Source: Ralstonia sp. UNC404CL21Col (GTDB taxonomy: Bacteria > Pseudomonadota > Gammaproteobacteria > Burkholderiales > Burkholderiaceae). Taken from it: a stretch of DNA of 64,000 nt. Made by a program: the position numbers and the translations under genes. Below the pieces are notes generated by a model. The model did no database searches, had not been told where the DNA came from, and saw nothing but the letters and a program-made list of their open reading frames with translations. This document shows, piece by piece, positions 19,014-27,237 of the stretch. The stretch's first letter is position 1. Every line of letters begins with the position of its first letter. Location of the stretch: positions 124,001 to 188,000 of the forward strand of contig NZ_JIBE01000003.1 in NCBI RefSeq assembly GCF_000620465.1, in the 5' to 3' direction.

Positions 19014-19951
19014 GTGCTGACGCCCAACGGCGCGCCGTCGTTTTCGCGTATCACAACGTCGGCGTGCGTTGCCTGCGCGTGCTGGCCGCGCGCGGCATCC
19101 AGGTGGAACTCGTCGTCACGCATGAGGACAACGCTGCGGAAAATATCTGGTTCGGCAGCGTGCGCGCCACCGCACAGGAATTAGGTATCCCCTTCATCAC
19201 GCCGGACAACGCAAACGGCGAAGACCTGCAAGCGCGCATCGCCGCCATTGCGCCGGACTTCATCTTTTCGTTCTATTACCGGCACATGATTCCGATGCGC
19301 CTGTTGAGCCTCGCCAAATTTGGCGCGTTCAACATGCACGGTTCGCTGCTCCCCAAGTACCGCGGCCGTGTGCCCATCAACTGGGCGGTGCTGCACGGCG
19401 AGACCGAAACCGGCGCCACACTGCACGAAATGGTCGAAAAGCCGGATGCCGGCTACATCGTCGACCAGACCATCGTGCCGATCCTGCCGGACGACACCTC
19501 ACACGAAGTGTTCGAAAAGGCCACTGTTGCGGCCGAGCAAACCCTGTGGCGTGCGCTTCCCGCGATGATTGCCGGGCAAATCCCGCAGCACCCGAACGTA
19601 CTGGCCAACGGCAGCTACTTTGGCGGCCGCAAGCCCGAAGACGGCCGCATCGACTGGTCCAAACCGGCACAGCAGGTCTACAACCTGATCCGCGCCGTCG
19701 CGCCGCCCTACCCCGGCGCCTTTACGGACGCCGGCGGCGAGCGCTACGTTGTCGCGCGAGCCCGTCTGGCGCATCAAAACTTTACGAATTTGCCGCCGGG
19801 CTTGCACGTCGTGGATAATGCGATGTTCGGCGTGTGCGGCGATGGGGGAGCCATCGCCATCCACGAGCTCTGGCGTGTCGAGCCCCAAGCTGCCAGCGGA
19901 ACGTCCGTCGTGACCGCGCAGCAGCTCGCCAGCCAGCTCGCCCTCTCCTGA
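19010..19951 (+). CDS. UDP-Ara4N formyltransferase (ArnA N-terminal half as separate protein)
   Basis: The 313-residue protein is homologous to methionyl-tRNA formyltransferase and to the first half of E. coli ArnA. Catalytic residues are Asn108 and His110 in FNMHGSLLPKYRGR and Asp146 in KPDAGYIVDQ. It N-formylates UDP-Ara4N using 10-formyl-tetrahydrofolate. In enterobacteria this activity is fused to the decarboxylase; here the two are separate adjacent genes, 16 bp apart, as is also known in Burkholderia. The gene overlaps arnC by 4 bp. Confidence 0.93.
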   Translation: MSADAQRRAVVFAYHNVGVRCLRVLAARGIQVELVVTHEDNAAENIWFGSVRATAQELGIPFITPDNANGEDLQARIAAIAPDFIFSFYYRHMIPMRLLSLAKFGAFNMHGSLLPKYRGRVPINWAVLHGETETGATLHEMVEKPDAGYIVDQTIVPILPDDTSHEVFEKATVAAEQTLWRALPAMIAGQIPQHPNVLANGSYFGGRKPEDGRIDWSKPAQQVYNLIRAVAPPYPGAFTDAGGERYVVARARLAHQNFTNLPPGLHVVDNAMFGVCGDGGAIAIHELWRVEPQAASGTSVVTAQQLASQLALS

Positions 19952-19967
19952 TCTTGAGTTTGCCTTC

Positions 19968-21026
19968 ATGAAAAAAGTACTGATCCTCGGCGTCAACGGC
20001 TTCATCGGCCACCACCTGTCCAAGCGCATCCTGGAGACCACCGACTGGGAGGTCTACGGCATGGACATGCAGACCGAGCGTCTGGGCGACCTGATCAACC
20101 ACCCCCGCATGCATTTCTTCGAGGGGGACATCACCATCAACAAGGAGTGGGTCGAGTATCACGTGAAGAAGTGCGACGTGATCCTGCCCCTGGTGGCAAT
20201 CGCCACGCCGTCGACCTACGTCAAAGACCCGCTGCGCGTGTTCGAGCTGGACTTTGAAGCCAACCTGCCGATCGTTCGCTCGGCTGCTAAGTACGGCAAG
20301 CATCTGGTCTTCCCGTCGACCTCCGAGGTCTACGGTATGTGCAGCGATTCGGAATTCGATCCGGAAGCCTCGCCGCTGATCTACGGCCCCATCAACAAGC
20401 CGCGCTGGATCTACGCCTGCTCCAAGCAGCTGATGGACCGCGTGATCTGGGGTTACGGCATGGAAGGCCTGAACTTCACGCTGTTCCGTCCGTTCAACTG
20501 GATCGGCCCCGGCCTCGACTCGATCTACACCCCGAAGGAAGGTTCGTCCCGCGTGGTGACGCAGTTCCTTGGCCACATCGTGCGCGGTGAGAACATCAAG
20601 CTCGTCGACGGCGGCAGCCAGAAACGCGCGTTCACGTATATCGACGACGGCATCGACGCGCTGGTGCGCATCATCGCCAACAAGGACGGCGTCGCCTCGG
20701 GCAAGATCTACAACATCGGCAACCCGTCGAACAACTACTCGGTGCGTGAACTGGCCAACATGATGTTGGAACAGGCCGCCCAGATCGACGAGTACAAAGA
20801 CACTGCCAAGCAGGTCCAGCTGGTGGAAACGACTTCCGGCGCCTACTACGGCACCGGCTACCAAGACGTGCAGAACCGCGTGCCGAAGATCACCAACACC
20901 ATGGAAGACCTCGGCTGGAAGCCGACCACGGTGATGAAGGACGCGCTGGCGAACATCTTCGAAGCGTATCGCACGCACGTGGCTGAAGCCCGCAGCCTGG
21001 TCGAAGACGGCAACGGCAACAAGTAA
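19968..21026 (+). CDS. arnA: UDP-glucuronate decarboxylase/dehydrogenase (ArnA C-terminal half)
   Basis: This extended SDR protein of 352 residues begins KKVLILGVNGFIGHHL (NAD-binding GxxGxxG), has PSTSEVYGMCSD and the catalytic YACSKQLMDR (YxxxK), and RPFNWIGPGLDSIYTPKEGS. It oxidatively decarboxylates UDP-glucuronate to UDP-4-keto-arabinose, the first committed step of Ara4N synthesis, feeding ArnB. It stands alone without the formyltransferase domain. Confidence 0.95.
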   Translation: MKKVLILGVNGFIGHHLSKRILETTDWEVYGMDMQTERLGDLINHPRMHFFEGDITINKEWVEYHVKKCDVILPLVAIATPSTYVKDPLRVFELDFEANLPIVRSAAKYGKHLVFPSTSEVYGMCSDSEFDPEASPLIYGPINKPRWIYACSKQLMDRVIWGYGMEGLNFTLFRPFNWIGPGLDSIYTPKEGSSRVVTQFLGHIVRGENIKLVDGGSQKRAFTYIDDGIDALVRIIANKDGVASGKIYNIGNPSNNYSVRELANMMLEQAAQIDEYKDTAKQVQLVETTSGAYYGTGYQDVQNRVPKITNTMEDLGWKPTTVMKDALANIFEAYRTHVAEARSLVEDGNGNK

Positions 21027-21048
21027 AGGCAACACCCCGCGCAGGTTC

Positions 21049-21942
21049 ATGGCTCTCATCGTTCTCAAGATCGACGTCGACACCCTGCGCGGCACCCGCG
21101 AAGGCGTGCCCAACCTCGCGCGCATGTTGCGCGAGCACGAGGCGGGCGCGACCTTCCTCTTCAGCCTCGGACCGGATCACACCGGCTGGGCGCTGCGTCG
21201 GGCCTTCCGTCCCGGCTTCCTTAAAAAGGTTTCCCGCACGTCGGTCGTCGAGCATTACGGCTTTCGTACGCTGATGTATGGCGTGCTGCTGCCCGGCCCC
21301 GACATCGGCCGCAAAGCCGCTGCCGAAATGCGAGCCATTGCCGAGGCAGGTTTCGAGACAGGCATTCACACGTGGGATCACGTGCTCTGGCAAGACAACG
21401 TGCGCCAGCGCGATGCCGGCTGGACCGCCCGCCAAATGGCCGCCGCTCATGCGCGCTTCATCCAGGTATTCGGCAAGCCCCCCGTGACCCACGGTGCCGC
21501 CGGCTGGCAAATGAACGATCACGCGTTCCGCCAGATCGACAACTGGGGCATGGCCTACGCCTCCGACGGCCGGGGCACGCATCCGTACATCCCGAGCGTT
21601 GACGGCAAAGCGCTGAACCACGTGCAATTGCCGACCACGCTGCCCACGCTGGACGAACTGATCGGCGTGGAGGACATCACCCTCGACAACGTCGCCCGGC
21701 ACATCCTGAAGATGACCGAGTCCGACCGCGACCAGGTCTTTACGTTGCATGCGGAACTTGAAGGGCAGAAACTCGCCCCGATCTTCCGCGAGTTGCTGCG
21801 AGGCTGGCGCGCGCAAGGCCATCGGCTCGGGTCGATGGGCGATTACTACGCAACGCTCGATCGCAGTACCCTGCCCGTGCAGCCCGTTACGTGGGGCGAA
21901 GTTGCCGGCCGCAGCGGCAGCCTGATCGTTCAACCGGCCTGA
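21049..21942 (+). CDS. arnD: Ara4FN deformylase ArnD
   Basis: This 297-residue polysaccharide-deacetylase-fold protein has the metal/catalytic LKIDVDT motif at the N-terminus, TFLFSLGPDHTGWALRR, and HTWDHVLWQD (HxxxH metal ligands). ArnD removes the formyl group from undecaprenyl-phosphate-Ara4FN before the lipid is flipped. It is the last gene of the arn block; a 94-bp gap follows before bcp. Confidence 0.95.
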   Translation: MALIVLKIDVDTLRGTREGVPNLARMLREHEAGATFLFSLGPDHTGWALRRAFRPGFLKKVSRTSVVEHYGFRTLMYGVLLPGPDIGRKAAAEMRAIAEAGFETGIHTWDHVLWQDNVRQRDAGWTARQMAAAHARFIQVFGKPPVTHGAAGWQMNDHAFRQIDNWGMAYASDGRGTHPYIPSVDGKALNHVQLPTTLPTLDELIGVEDITLDNVARHILKMTESDRDQVFTLHAELEGQKLAPIFRELLRGWRAQGHRLGSMGDYYATLDRSTLPVQPVTWGEVAGRSGSLIVQPA

Positions 21943-22036
21943 TCCTTCCGATCGCCGGTTTGGCGGCTGGCGCAGTGCCTCAGCATTGCTCGTCCACGAG
22001 CTTCCTGTCTCTTCCCGAGGTTTTCCGGAACACACC

Positions 22037-22501
22037 ATGCCCGTCACGATCGACAAGCCTCTTCCCGATTTCTCCGCACCAGCCACCAGCGGCATCACGT
22101 TTTCGCCGGCATCGCAGCGCGGCAAGATCGTCGTGCTGTATTTCTATCCGAAGGACAACACGCCCGGCTGCACCACCGAGGCGATGAATTTCCGCGACCA
22201 GTACGACGCCTTTGAGGCCGCCGGCGCTGTGGTGTTCGGCATCTCACGCGACAGCCTGAAATCGCACGAAAACTTCAAGGCGAAACTCGAGATGCCGTTC
22301 GAGCTGATCTCCGACGCCGACGAAGCCGTCTGCAACATCTTCGACACGATCAAGATGAAGAAGATGTACGGCAAGGACGTGCGCGGCATCGAGCGCAGCA
22401 CCTTCCTCATCGACAGCAAGGGCGTGCTGCGCAAGGAATGGCGGGGCGTGAAGGTGCCCAACCACGTGGACGATGTGCTGGCGGCGGTGCGGGCGTTATA
22501 A
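22037..22501 (+). CDS. bcp: Thiol peroxidase Bcp (PrxQ-type peroxiredoxin)
   Basis: This 154-residue thioredoxin-fold peroxidase has the peroxidatic Cys45 in YPKDNTPGCTTEA. In E. coli Bcp the resolving cysteine lies five residues later; here that position (50) is Met, so the protein must use another cysteine (Cys96 in VCNIFD is the other one) or an external thiol. It reduces H2O2 and organic peroxides in the cytosol. The ATG at 22037 fits the family start. Confidence 0.93.
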   Translation: MPVTIDKPLPDFSAPATSGITFSPASQRGKIVVLYFYPKDNTPGCTTEAMNFRDQYDAFEAAGAVVFGISRDSLKSHENFKAKLEMPFELISDADEAVCNIFDTIKMKKMYGKDVRGIERSTFLIDSKGVLRKEWRGVKVPNHVDDVLAAVRAL

Positions 22502-22623
22502 CTGCGCGTAAAGCCGATCGCGCACGAAAGCGCCGTGCACGGCATGCAGGCGCTTGCTTTTCCGTTGATTTCGTCATCAATCGTGGCGCAGTTTGGACGG
22601 CGCCACACGTCATGTGTGACGGA

Positions 22624-22652
22624 TTGCAAATCACAAAAGCTTCCGATACAGT
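22624..22652 (+). promoter_or_regulatory. Candidate sigma-70 promoter for the structured RNA
   Basis: TTGCAA, 17-base spacer, TACAGT: four of six matches in each hexamer with optimal spacing. A transcript would start near 22659. Confidence 0.5.
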
Positions 22653-22658
22653 CGGAAC

Positions 22659-22840
22659 CGATGAGTACGAAATCCGGATGCCATTCCGATAGCCCACGAC
22701 GGTACCGGCGGCCAAGTTGGCCTGATACCGCTTCTGCGTTTTTCCCGGCAAACAGGCTGGGCAGAACGTCCGAATCGTGCAGCTTGTCGTGGCGTTCATC
22801 CAGGCCGCCTCACCTCTCGCAGGTCATGGCGGCTTTTTTG
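22659..22840 (+). ncRNA. Candidate structured RNA upstream of the PhoH gene
   Basis: The 466-bp interval 22502-22967 has no credible gene. Inside it the plus strand can fold into a three-way junction. A perfect 7-bp stem CCACGAC (22694-22700) / GTCGTGG (22786-22792) closes two hairpins: GGTA...GGCCA/TGGCC...TACC (22701-22729) and TTCTGC (22732-22737) / GCAGAA (22761-22766). A clean intrinsic terminator follows at 22804-22839. With the upstream promoter this makes an RNA of about 180 nt. It could be an independent small RNA or an attenuating leader of the PIN-PhoH2 gene that starts 128 bases later. I do not recognise it as a known riboswitch class. Confidence 0.45.
22804..22839 (+). terminator. 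Intrinsic terminator upstream of the PhoH gene
   Basis: The stem GCCGCC / GGCGGC continues inward with ACCT / AGGT around a CTCGC loop and is followed by six T residues. It sits upstream of a gene rather than after one. Confidence 0.75.
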
Positions 22841-22967
22841 TGGCCGTCGCCCATGCATCAAACCCTGCGACGCGCCCATCCGTTTTCCCATGCTTTCCGC
22901 CAGCACCGCCTCGCCATGTGCGCGGGCGGTGGTTCGTCGTTGTTCCACCCAGAGAGGTAATCGAAGC

Positions 22968-24695
22968 ATGCCGCTGCCGACCATGCCCACCCAGCCAGCC
23001 CAATTGCTTGACCCGGCTGAATTCAAGCCTTTCGGCAAAGCCGGAAAGCCGAAGGCGGGTCAGGAACCTCGAAAACCGGTGCCAGCGCTCGAGCGCGAGG
23101 CGCTGTCAGAAACGGGCCGTGCGCAACCTAAACGCAATGCCGCCAGCACGGCCCGCGCCCGCTCGGGCGAAGCGTCTCCCATGGCAAAAGACAGTTCGCG
23201 CGAACATGCGGGCATTCTCGCCAAGGCCGTCGACAAAGTAAGCGCGACAGGCAAATCGACCGAAACAGCCGCCCGCCGCCGCACGCGCCGCGACGAGGGG
23301 CCCACCAAGCTGTTCGTGCTCGACACCAACGTGCTGATGCACGACCCGACATCGCTCTTCCGTTTTGAAGAGCACGACGTCTATCTGCCGATGATGACGT
23401 TGGAAGAGCTGGACAACCACAAGAAGGGCATGAGCGAAGTCGCGCGCAATGCCCGCACGGTGAGCCGCACGCTTGACCAGCTCGTGGGGGGCACCGACGG
23501 CGTCATGGACGACGGCCTGCCGCTTGCCAAGCTGGGTAACCGCGATGCGCAGGGGCGCCTGTTCTTCCAGACGCGCCTGAACGACATCAAGCTGCCCGAT
23601 GGGCTGCCGCAGGGCAAGGCGGACAACCAGATCCTCGGCGTGGTGGCCGCGTTGCAGCAGCAGCGTCCGGACCGATCGGTCGTGCTGGTGTCCAAAGACA
23701 TCAACATGCGGATCAAGGCGCGCGCCCTCGGCCTGCCGGCGGAGGACTACTTCAACGACCGCGTGCTGGAAGACACCGACCTGCTCTACAGCGGCATCAT
23801 GGCCCTGCCGGCGGACTTCTGGCAGAAGCACGGCAAGAACATCGAGAGCTGGCAGGACCCGAAGACGGGCACGACGTTCTACCGCCTGTCGGGCCCGCTG
23901 GTGCCGTCGTTCCTGGTCAACCAGTTTGTCTTCCTGGAGCCGAATGACGGCAGCCTGCCGCTGTATGCGCAAGTCAAGGAACTGAACGGCAAGACCGCCG
24001 TGCTGCAGACGCTCAAGGACTACACGCACCAGAAGAACAACGTCTGGGGCGTGACCGCGCGCAACCGCGAGCAGAACTTCGCGCTGAACCTGCTAATGCA
24101 CCCCGAAGTGGACTTCGTTTCGCTGCTGGGTCAAGCCGGCACGGGCAAGACGCTGCTGGCACTGGCGGCGGGCCTGGAGCAGGTGCTGGATCAGAAGCTC
24201 TACAACGAGATCATCATCACGCGCGCCACAGTGCCCGTGGGCGAAGACATCGGCTTCCTGCCCGGCACGGAAGAAGAAAAGATGCAGCCGTGGATGGGCG
24301 CCTTCGACGACAACCTCGAGGTGCTGCAAAAGTCCGACGACAACGCCGGCGAATGGGGCCGCGCAGCCACGCAGGAATTGATCCGCTCGCGCATCAAGGT
24401 CAAGAGCATGAACTTCATGCGCGGCCGTACCTTCGTCAACAAGTTCCTGATCATCGATGAGGCGCAAAACCTGACGCCCAAGCAGATGAAGACGCTGGTC
24501 ACGCGCGCGGGCCCTGGCACCAAGATCGTCTGCCTGGGGAACATCGCGCAGATCGACACGCCGTATCTGACCGAAGGGTCGTCGGGCCTGACCTACGTGG
24601 TGGATCGCTTCAAGGGATGGAGCCACAGCGGGCATATCACGCTGGCGCGCGGCGAGCGCTCGCGACTCGCAGATCACGCCTCCGACGTGCTGTAA
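22968..24695 (+). CDS. PIN-PhoH2 family protein (RNase/ATPase)
   Basis: The 575-residue protein joins a PIN nuclease domain (about 114-260, LFVLDTNVLMHDP with Asp119, TLEELDNHKKG, and a later acidic VSKDINMRIKA) to a PhoH-type ATPase (about 335-570, Walker A GQAGTGKTLLALAAG, Walker B FLIIDEAQNLTP). Such fusions are reported to unwind and cut RNA. The first 110 residues are Lys/Arg/Ala-rich and look disordered. The start at ATG 22968 has an AGAGAGG ribosome site ten bases upstream. This is distinct from the short PhoH of the ybeY region. Confidence 0.92.
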   Translation: MPLPTMPTQPAQLLDPAEFKPFGKAGKPKAGQEPRKPVPALEREALSETGRAQPKRNAASTARARSGEASPMAKDSSREHAGILAKAVDKVSATGKSTETAARRRTRRDEGPTKLFVLDTNVLMHDPTSLFRFEEHDVYLPMMTLEELDNHKKGMSEVARNARTVSRTLDQLVGGTDGVMDDGLPLAKLGNRDAQGRLFFQTRLNDIKLPDGLPQGKADNQILGVVAALQQQRPDRSVVLVSKDINMRIKARALGLPAEDYFNDRVLEDTDLLYSGIMALPADFWQKHGKNIESWQDPKTGTTFYRLSGPLVPSFLVNQFVFLEPNDGSLPLYAQVKELNGKTAVLQTLKDYTHQKNNVWGVTARNREQNFALNLLMHPEVDFVSLLGQAGTGKTLLALAAGLEQVLDQKLYNEIIITRATVPVGEDIGFLPGTEEEKMQPWMGAFDDNLEVLQKSDDNAGEWGRAATQELIRSRIKVKSMNFMRGRTFVNKFLIIDEAQNLTPKQMKTLVTRAGPGTKIVCLGNIAQIDTPYLTEGSSGLTYVVDRFKGWSHSGHITLARGERSRLADHASDVL

Positions 24696-24742
24696 AAATC
24701 ACGCCGCGGCAAAATCCTCTGCCGCAAACCGTTATGCTATCA

Positions 24743-24770
24743 GGCTGCGCTTTTGCGCGGCCTTTTTTTT
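24743..24770 (+). terminator. Intrinsic terminator after the PIN-PhoH2 gene
   Basis: The stem GGCTGCGC / GCGCGGCC with a TTTT loop is followed by eight T residues, 48 bases after the stop codon. Confidence 0.9.
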
Positions 24771-24814
24771 GCTGCACTCCGGGCACCTGTCTTTTTTCCC
24801 GATGGAGGACAAAG

Positions 24815-25240
24815 ATGCCCATGCAGCCAAACCTGCAGACCCGATCGCGCTTGACCCTGACGTCGGCCGCGCTGGCGATGATGCTGTCCGCCGGCGCATC
24901 CGTTGCGCTCGCCGACGACCTCACGCCAAAGACCGCCGGCCAGATCAGCTACGTCTGCGGCGGCGTTGCACAGGACGAACAGCAGGCGCTGAACAGTGAG
25001 TCGCGCAACTACAACCTCTCTCTGCTATTCACCCAAGGCGCGCGCGGCGAGTATCTGGCCGATGTCGACGTCCAACTCACGCGGCACGGCAAGGAGGTCG
25101 CAAGCTTTCGCGCCGACGGCCCGCGCTGTCTGATCAAGGCACCGCCGGCCAGCTATAACGTCATCGCCACATACCAAGGCACCACCAAACGAGCAACGGT
25201 GCAGACCGGCAGCACGCGTAACGTCCAACTGCGCTGGTAA
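24815..25240 (+). CDS. Small exported protein of unknown function
   Basis: The 141-residue product has a clear Sec signal peptide (about 1-34, cleavage near ALA-DD). The mature part has two Cys (VCGG and RCLIK) and a C-terminal beta-rich repeat-like section (PPASYNVIATYQGTTKRATVQ) resembling carboxypeptidase-regulatory/PEGA-type surface domains. A GGAGG ribosome site lies six bases before the ATG. It follows a terminator and so has its own promoter. I do not recognise a named family; a periplasmic or surface protein is the most that can be said. Confidence 0.8.
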   Translation: MPMQPNLQTRSRLTLTSAALAMMLSAGASVALADDLTPKTAGQISYVCGGVAQDEQQALNSESRNYNLSLLFTQGARGEYLADVDVQLTRHGKEVASFRADGPRCLIKAPPASYNVIATYQGTTKRATVQTGSTRNVQLRW

Positions 25241-25381
25241 AACTGCCCGCAAAACGCGACGCCATCAGGGCAAAATTCGCAGACCCGCGCCCTGCTTGGC
25301 GTTGCGCCTCGCCAACACGCAGTTTGGCTTTCTGACGCGGCGCGCATAGCATGCTCGCTATCCGGACTCTCCTGATGGCGC

Positions 25382-26131
25382 ATGCTGACGCGGTACAGCT
25401 CTTCCGATGGCACTACCCGACTCGCAGGCGCGGCTCTGCTTGCACTGGTCTGCCTGCTGTCCGCCTGCTCGTCGACACCCACGCGTTCCACCGCCTCCCG
25501 CGACCAAGGACTGCGCACACGCGGCGCGCCTATCCAGGATCCGAGCGCGGGTCTGGAAGAAATCTCCATCGAAGCCATGGCGCTGGTCGGCACGCCCTAC
25601 CGCTACGGCGGCAATACGCCCGACAGCGGCTTCGATTGCAGCGGGCTCGTGCGCTACGTCGTGCAGCGCGCCGCTTCCGTGAACCTGCCGCGCACCGCCG
25701 CCGAAATGGGCCGCCGCGGCACCTCGCTCGACCGTCGCGAAGTTGCGTCAGGCGACCTCGTCTTCTTCAACACGACCGGCCAGCCCAATTCGCACGTGGG
25801 CATCTATGTCGGCCAGAATCGGTTTGTTCATGCACCGGCCACAGGTGGCACGGTGCGTCTGGAAGACATGACCAAGTCGTACTGGGCAAGCCGCTACATG
25901 GGCGCGCGCCGCGTCGTCGCCGCGAGCAACCTGCCGGATGGACCCGCGCCCGCCAACACGCCAATCACGCCGGCACCTGCCAGCCCTGCCCGCCCGATCG
26001 ACGATGACCCGCTCGGCACCCTCGCCCGCACGCGCGAGGCCCAGGCTGAGAGCCTGATGTCGACGCGGATACCGCCGACTGCAACGCCGCCAGCGGACGA
26101 CGACCCCATCGCGCGCTTCGCCACGCAATAG
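25382..26131 (+). CDS. NlpC/P60 peptidoglycan hydrolase lipoprotein
   Basis: The 249-residue product begins with a lipoprotein signal whose lipobox LSAC places the lipidated Cys at 29. The NlpC/P60 domain (about 60-165) has catalytic Cys86 in FDCSGLVRY, His138 in SHVGIYVG and His150 in VHAPATGG. Members cut gamma-D-glutamyl-diamino acid bonds in stem peptides. The last 80 residues are Pro/Ala/Thr-rich and probably disordered. It is followed by a strong bidirectional terminator. Confidence 0.92.
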   Translation: MLTRYSSSDGTTRLAGAALLALVCLLSACSSTPTRSTASRDQGLRTRGAPIQDPSAGLEEISIEAMALVGTPYRYGGNTPDSGFDCSGLVRYVVQRAASVNLPRTAAEMGRRGTSLDRREVASGDLVFFNTTGQPNSHVGIYVGQNRFVHAPATGGTVRLEDMTKSYWASRYMGARRVVAASNLPDGPAPANTPITPAPASPARPIDDDPLGTLARTREAQAESLMSTRIPPTATPPADDDPIARFATQ

Positions 26132-26152
26132 CGCATCGCTCGCGCCAATGCA

Positions 26153-26187
26153 AAACGCCCACCGGTTTGGTGGGCGTTTCGTTTTTC
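26153..26187. terminator. Bidirectional terminator between NlpC/P60 and pit genes
   Basis: An 11-bp stem AAACGCCCACC / GGTGGGCGTTT with a 5-base loop is followed by TTTCGTTTTT on plus and an A-rich run on the other side. The two flanking genes converge on it. Confidence 0.85.
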
Positions 26188-26212
26188 GCTGTAAATCAGC
26201 GGCCGGCTTTCG

Positions 26213-27223
26213 TTACAGGACGTGTCGACCAATCCACCAGGCGATCGCGGCCATGAACGCCGACGCGGGAATCGTCAACACCCACGCCCAGACGATGTTG
26301 CCTGCCACCCCCCAACGCACGGCGGAAGCTTTTTGCGCCGCACCGACACCGACGATGGCGCCCGTGATGGTATGCGTGGTCGACACCGGCACGCCCAACG
26401 CCGACGCGAAGAACAGCGTCATGGCGCCACCGGTTTCAGCGCAGAAACCGCCCACCGGCTTGAGCTTGGTGATCTTCTGCCCCATCGTGCGCACGATCCG
26501 CCAGCCGCCCAGCAGCGTACCCAGGCCAATCGCCACATAGCAGCAGACGATGACCCAGATCGGCGGTTCGGTTGCAGTAGCGGAGGCGTACCCACCGGCA
26601 ATCAGCAGCATCCAGATAATGCCGATCGTCTTTTGCGCATCGTTGCCGCCGTGGCCAAGGCTGTACAGCGAGGCCGACAGCAACTGCAAGCGCCGGAACC
26701 ATCGATCCACCTTGGATGGCGGCGTTCGGAAGAACAGCCAGGACACCGCCACCATCAAGAGCGAGCCGAGAATAAAACCCAGCAGCGGCGAAATCAGGAT
26801 GAACGCCACGGTCTTGAGCAAGCCGCTGGCCACCAGCGAGCCCGTGCCAGACTTGGCCACAGCCGCGCCGACCAAGCCACCGATCAGCGCATGCGACGAG
26901 CTTGACGGAATGCCGTAGTACCACGTGATGATGTTCCACGCGATGGCGCCCACCAACGCTCCGAAGATGACGTAGTGATCGACGATGGACGGATCGATCG
27001 TGTCCCGCCCCACCGTGGTTGCCACCTTGAGGTGGAAGATGAAAATGGCGATCACGTTGCAGGCCGCAGCCATCGCTACTGCCTGCTGTGGCTTGAGCAC
27101 GCCGGTCGACACCACCGTCGCAATGGAGTTGGCGGCGTCGTGGAAGCCATTCATGAAGTCGAACACGATGGCCAGCGCCACCAGTAGAACGACCACCCAG
27201 AGACTGATCTGAAGCGTATGCAT
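26213..27223 (-). CDS. pit: Inorganic phosphate transporter, PiT family
   Basis: This 336-residue inner-membrane protein has about ten helices. Both PiT signature repeats are present: DFMNGFHDAANSIATVV near the N-terminus and SLGHGGNDAQKTIGI in the second half, followed by GVPVSTTHTITGAIVG. PiT proteins carry metal-phosphate with protons. The ATG at 27223 starts the first helix. The preceding gene, 14 bp upstream, encodes the PhoU-like DUF47 protein that usually accompanies these carriers. Confidence 0.95.
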   Translation of the reverse strand: MHTLQISLWVVVLLVALAIVFDFMNGFHDAANSIATVVSTGVLKPQQAVAMAAACNVIAIFIFHLKVATTVGRDTIDPSIVDHYVIFGALVGAIAWNIITWYYGIPSSSSHALIGGLVGAAVAKSGTGSLVASGLLKTVAFILISPLLGFILGSLLMVAVSWLFFRTPPSKVDRWFRRLQLLSASLYSLGHGGNDAQKTIGIIWMLLIAGGYASATATEPPIWVIVCCYVAIGLGTLLGGWRIVRTMGQKITKLKPVGGFCAETGGAMTLFFASALGVPVSTTHTITGAIVGVGAAQKASAVRWGVAGNIVWAWVLTIPASAFMAAIAWWIGRHVL

Positions 27224-27237
27224 GAGGCGTCGTCTCG

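Noticed and set aside
22701-22792. Known riboswitch (ZTP, cobalamin, TPP or c-di-GMP class)
   Set aside because: Short similarities such as a CTGGGCA stretch exist, but the conserved cores of these classes are absent.
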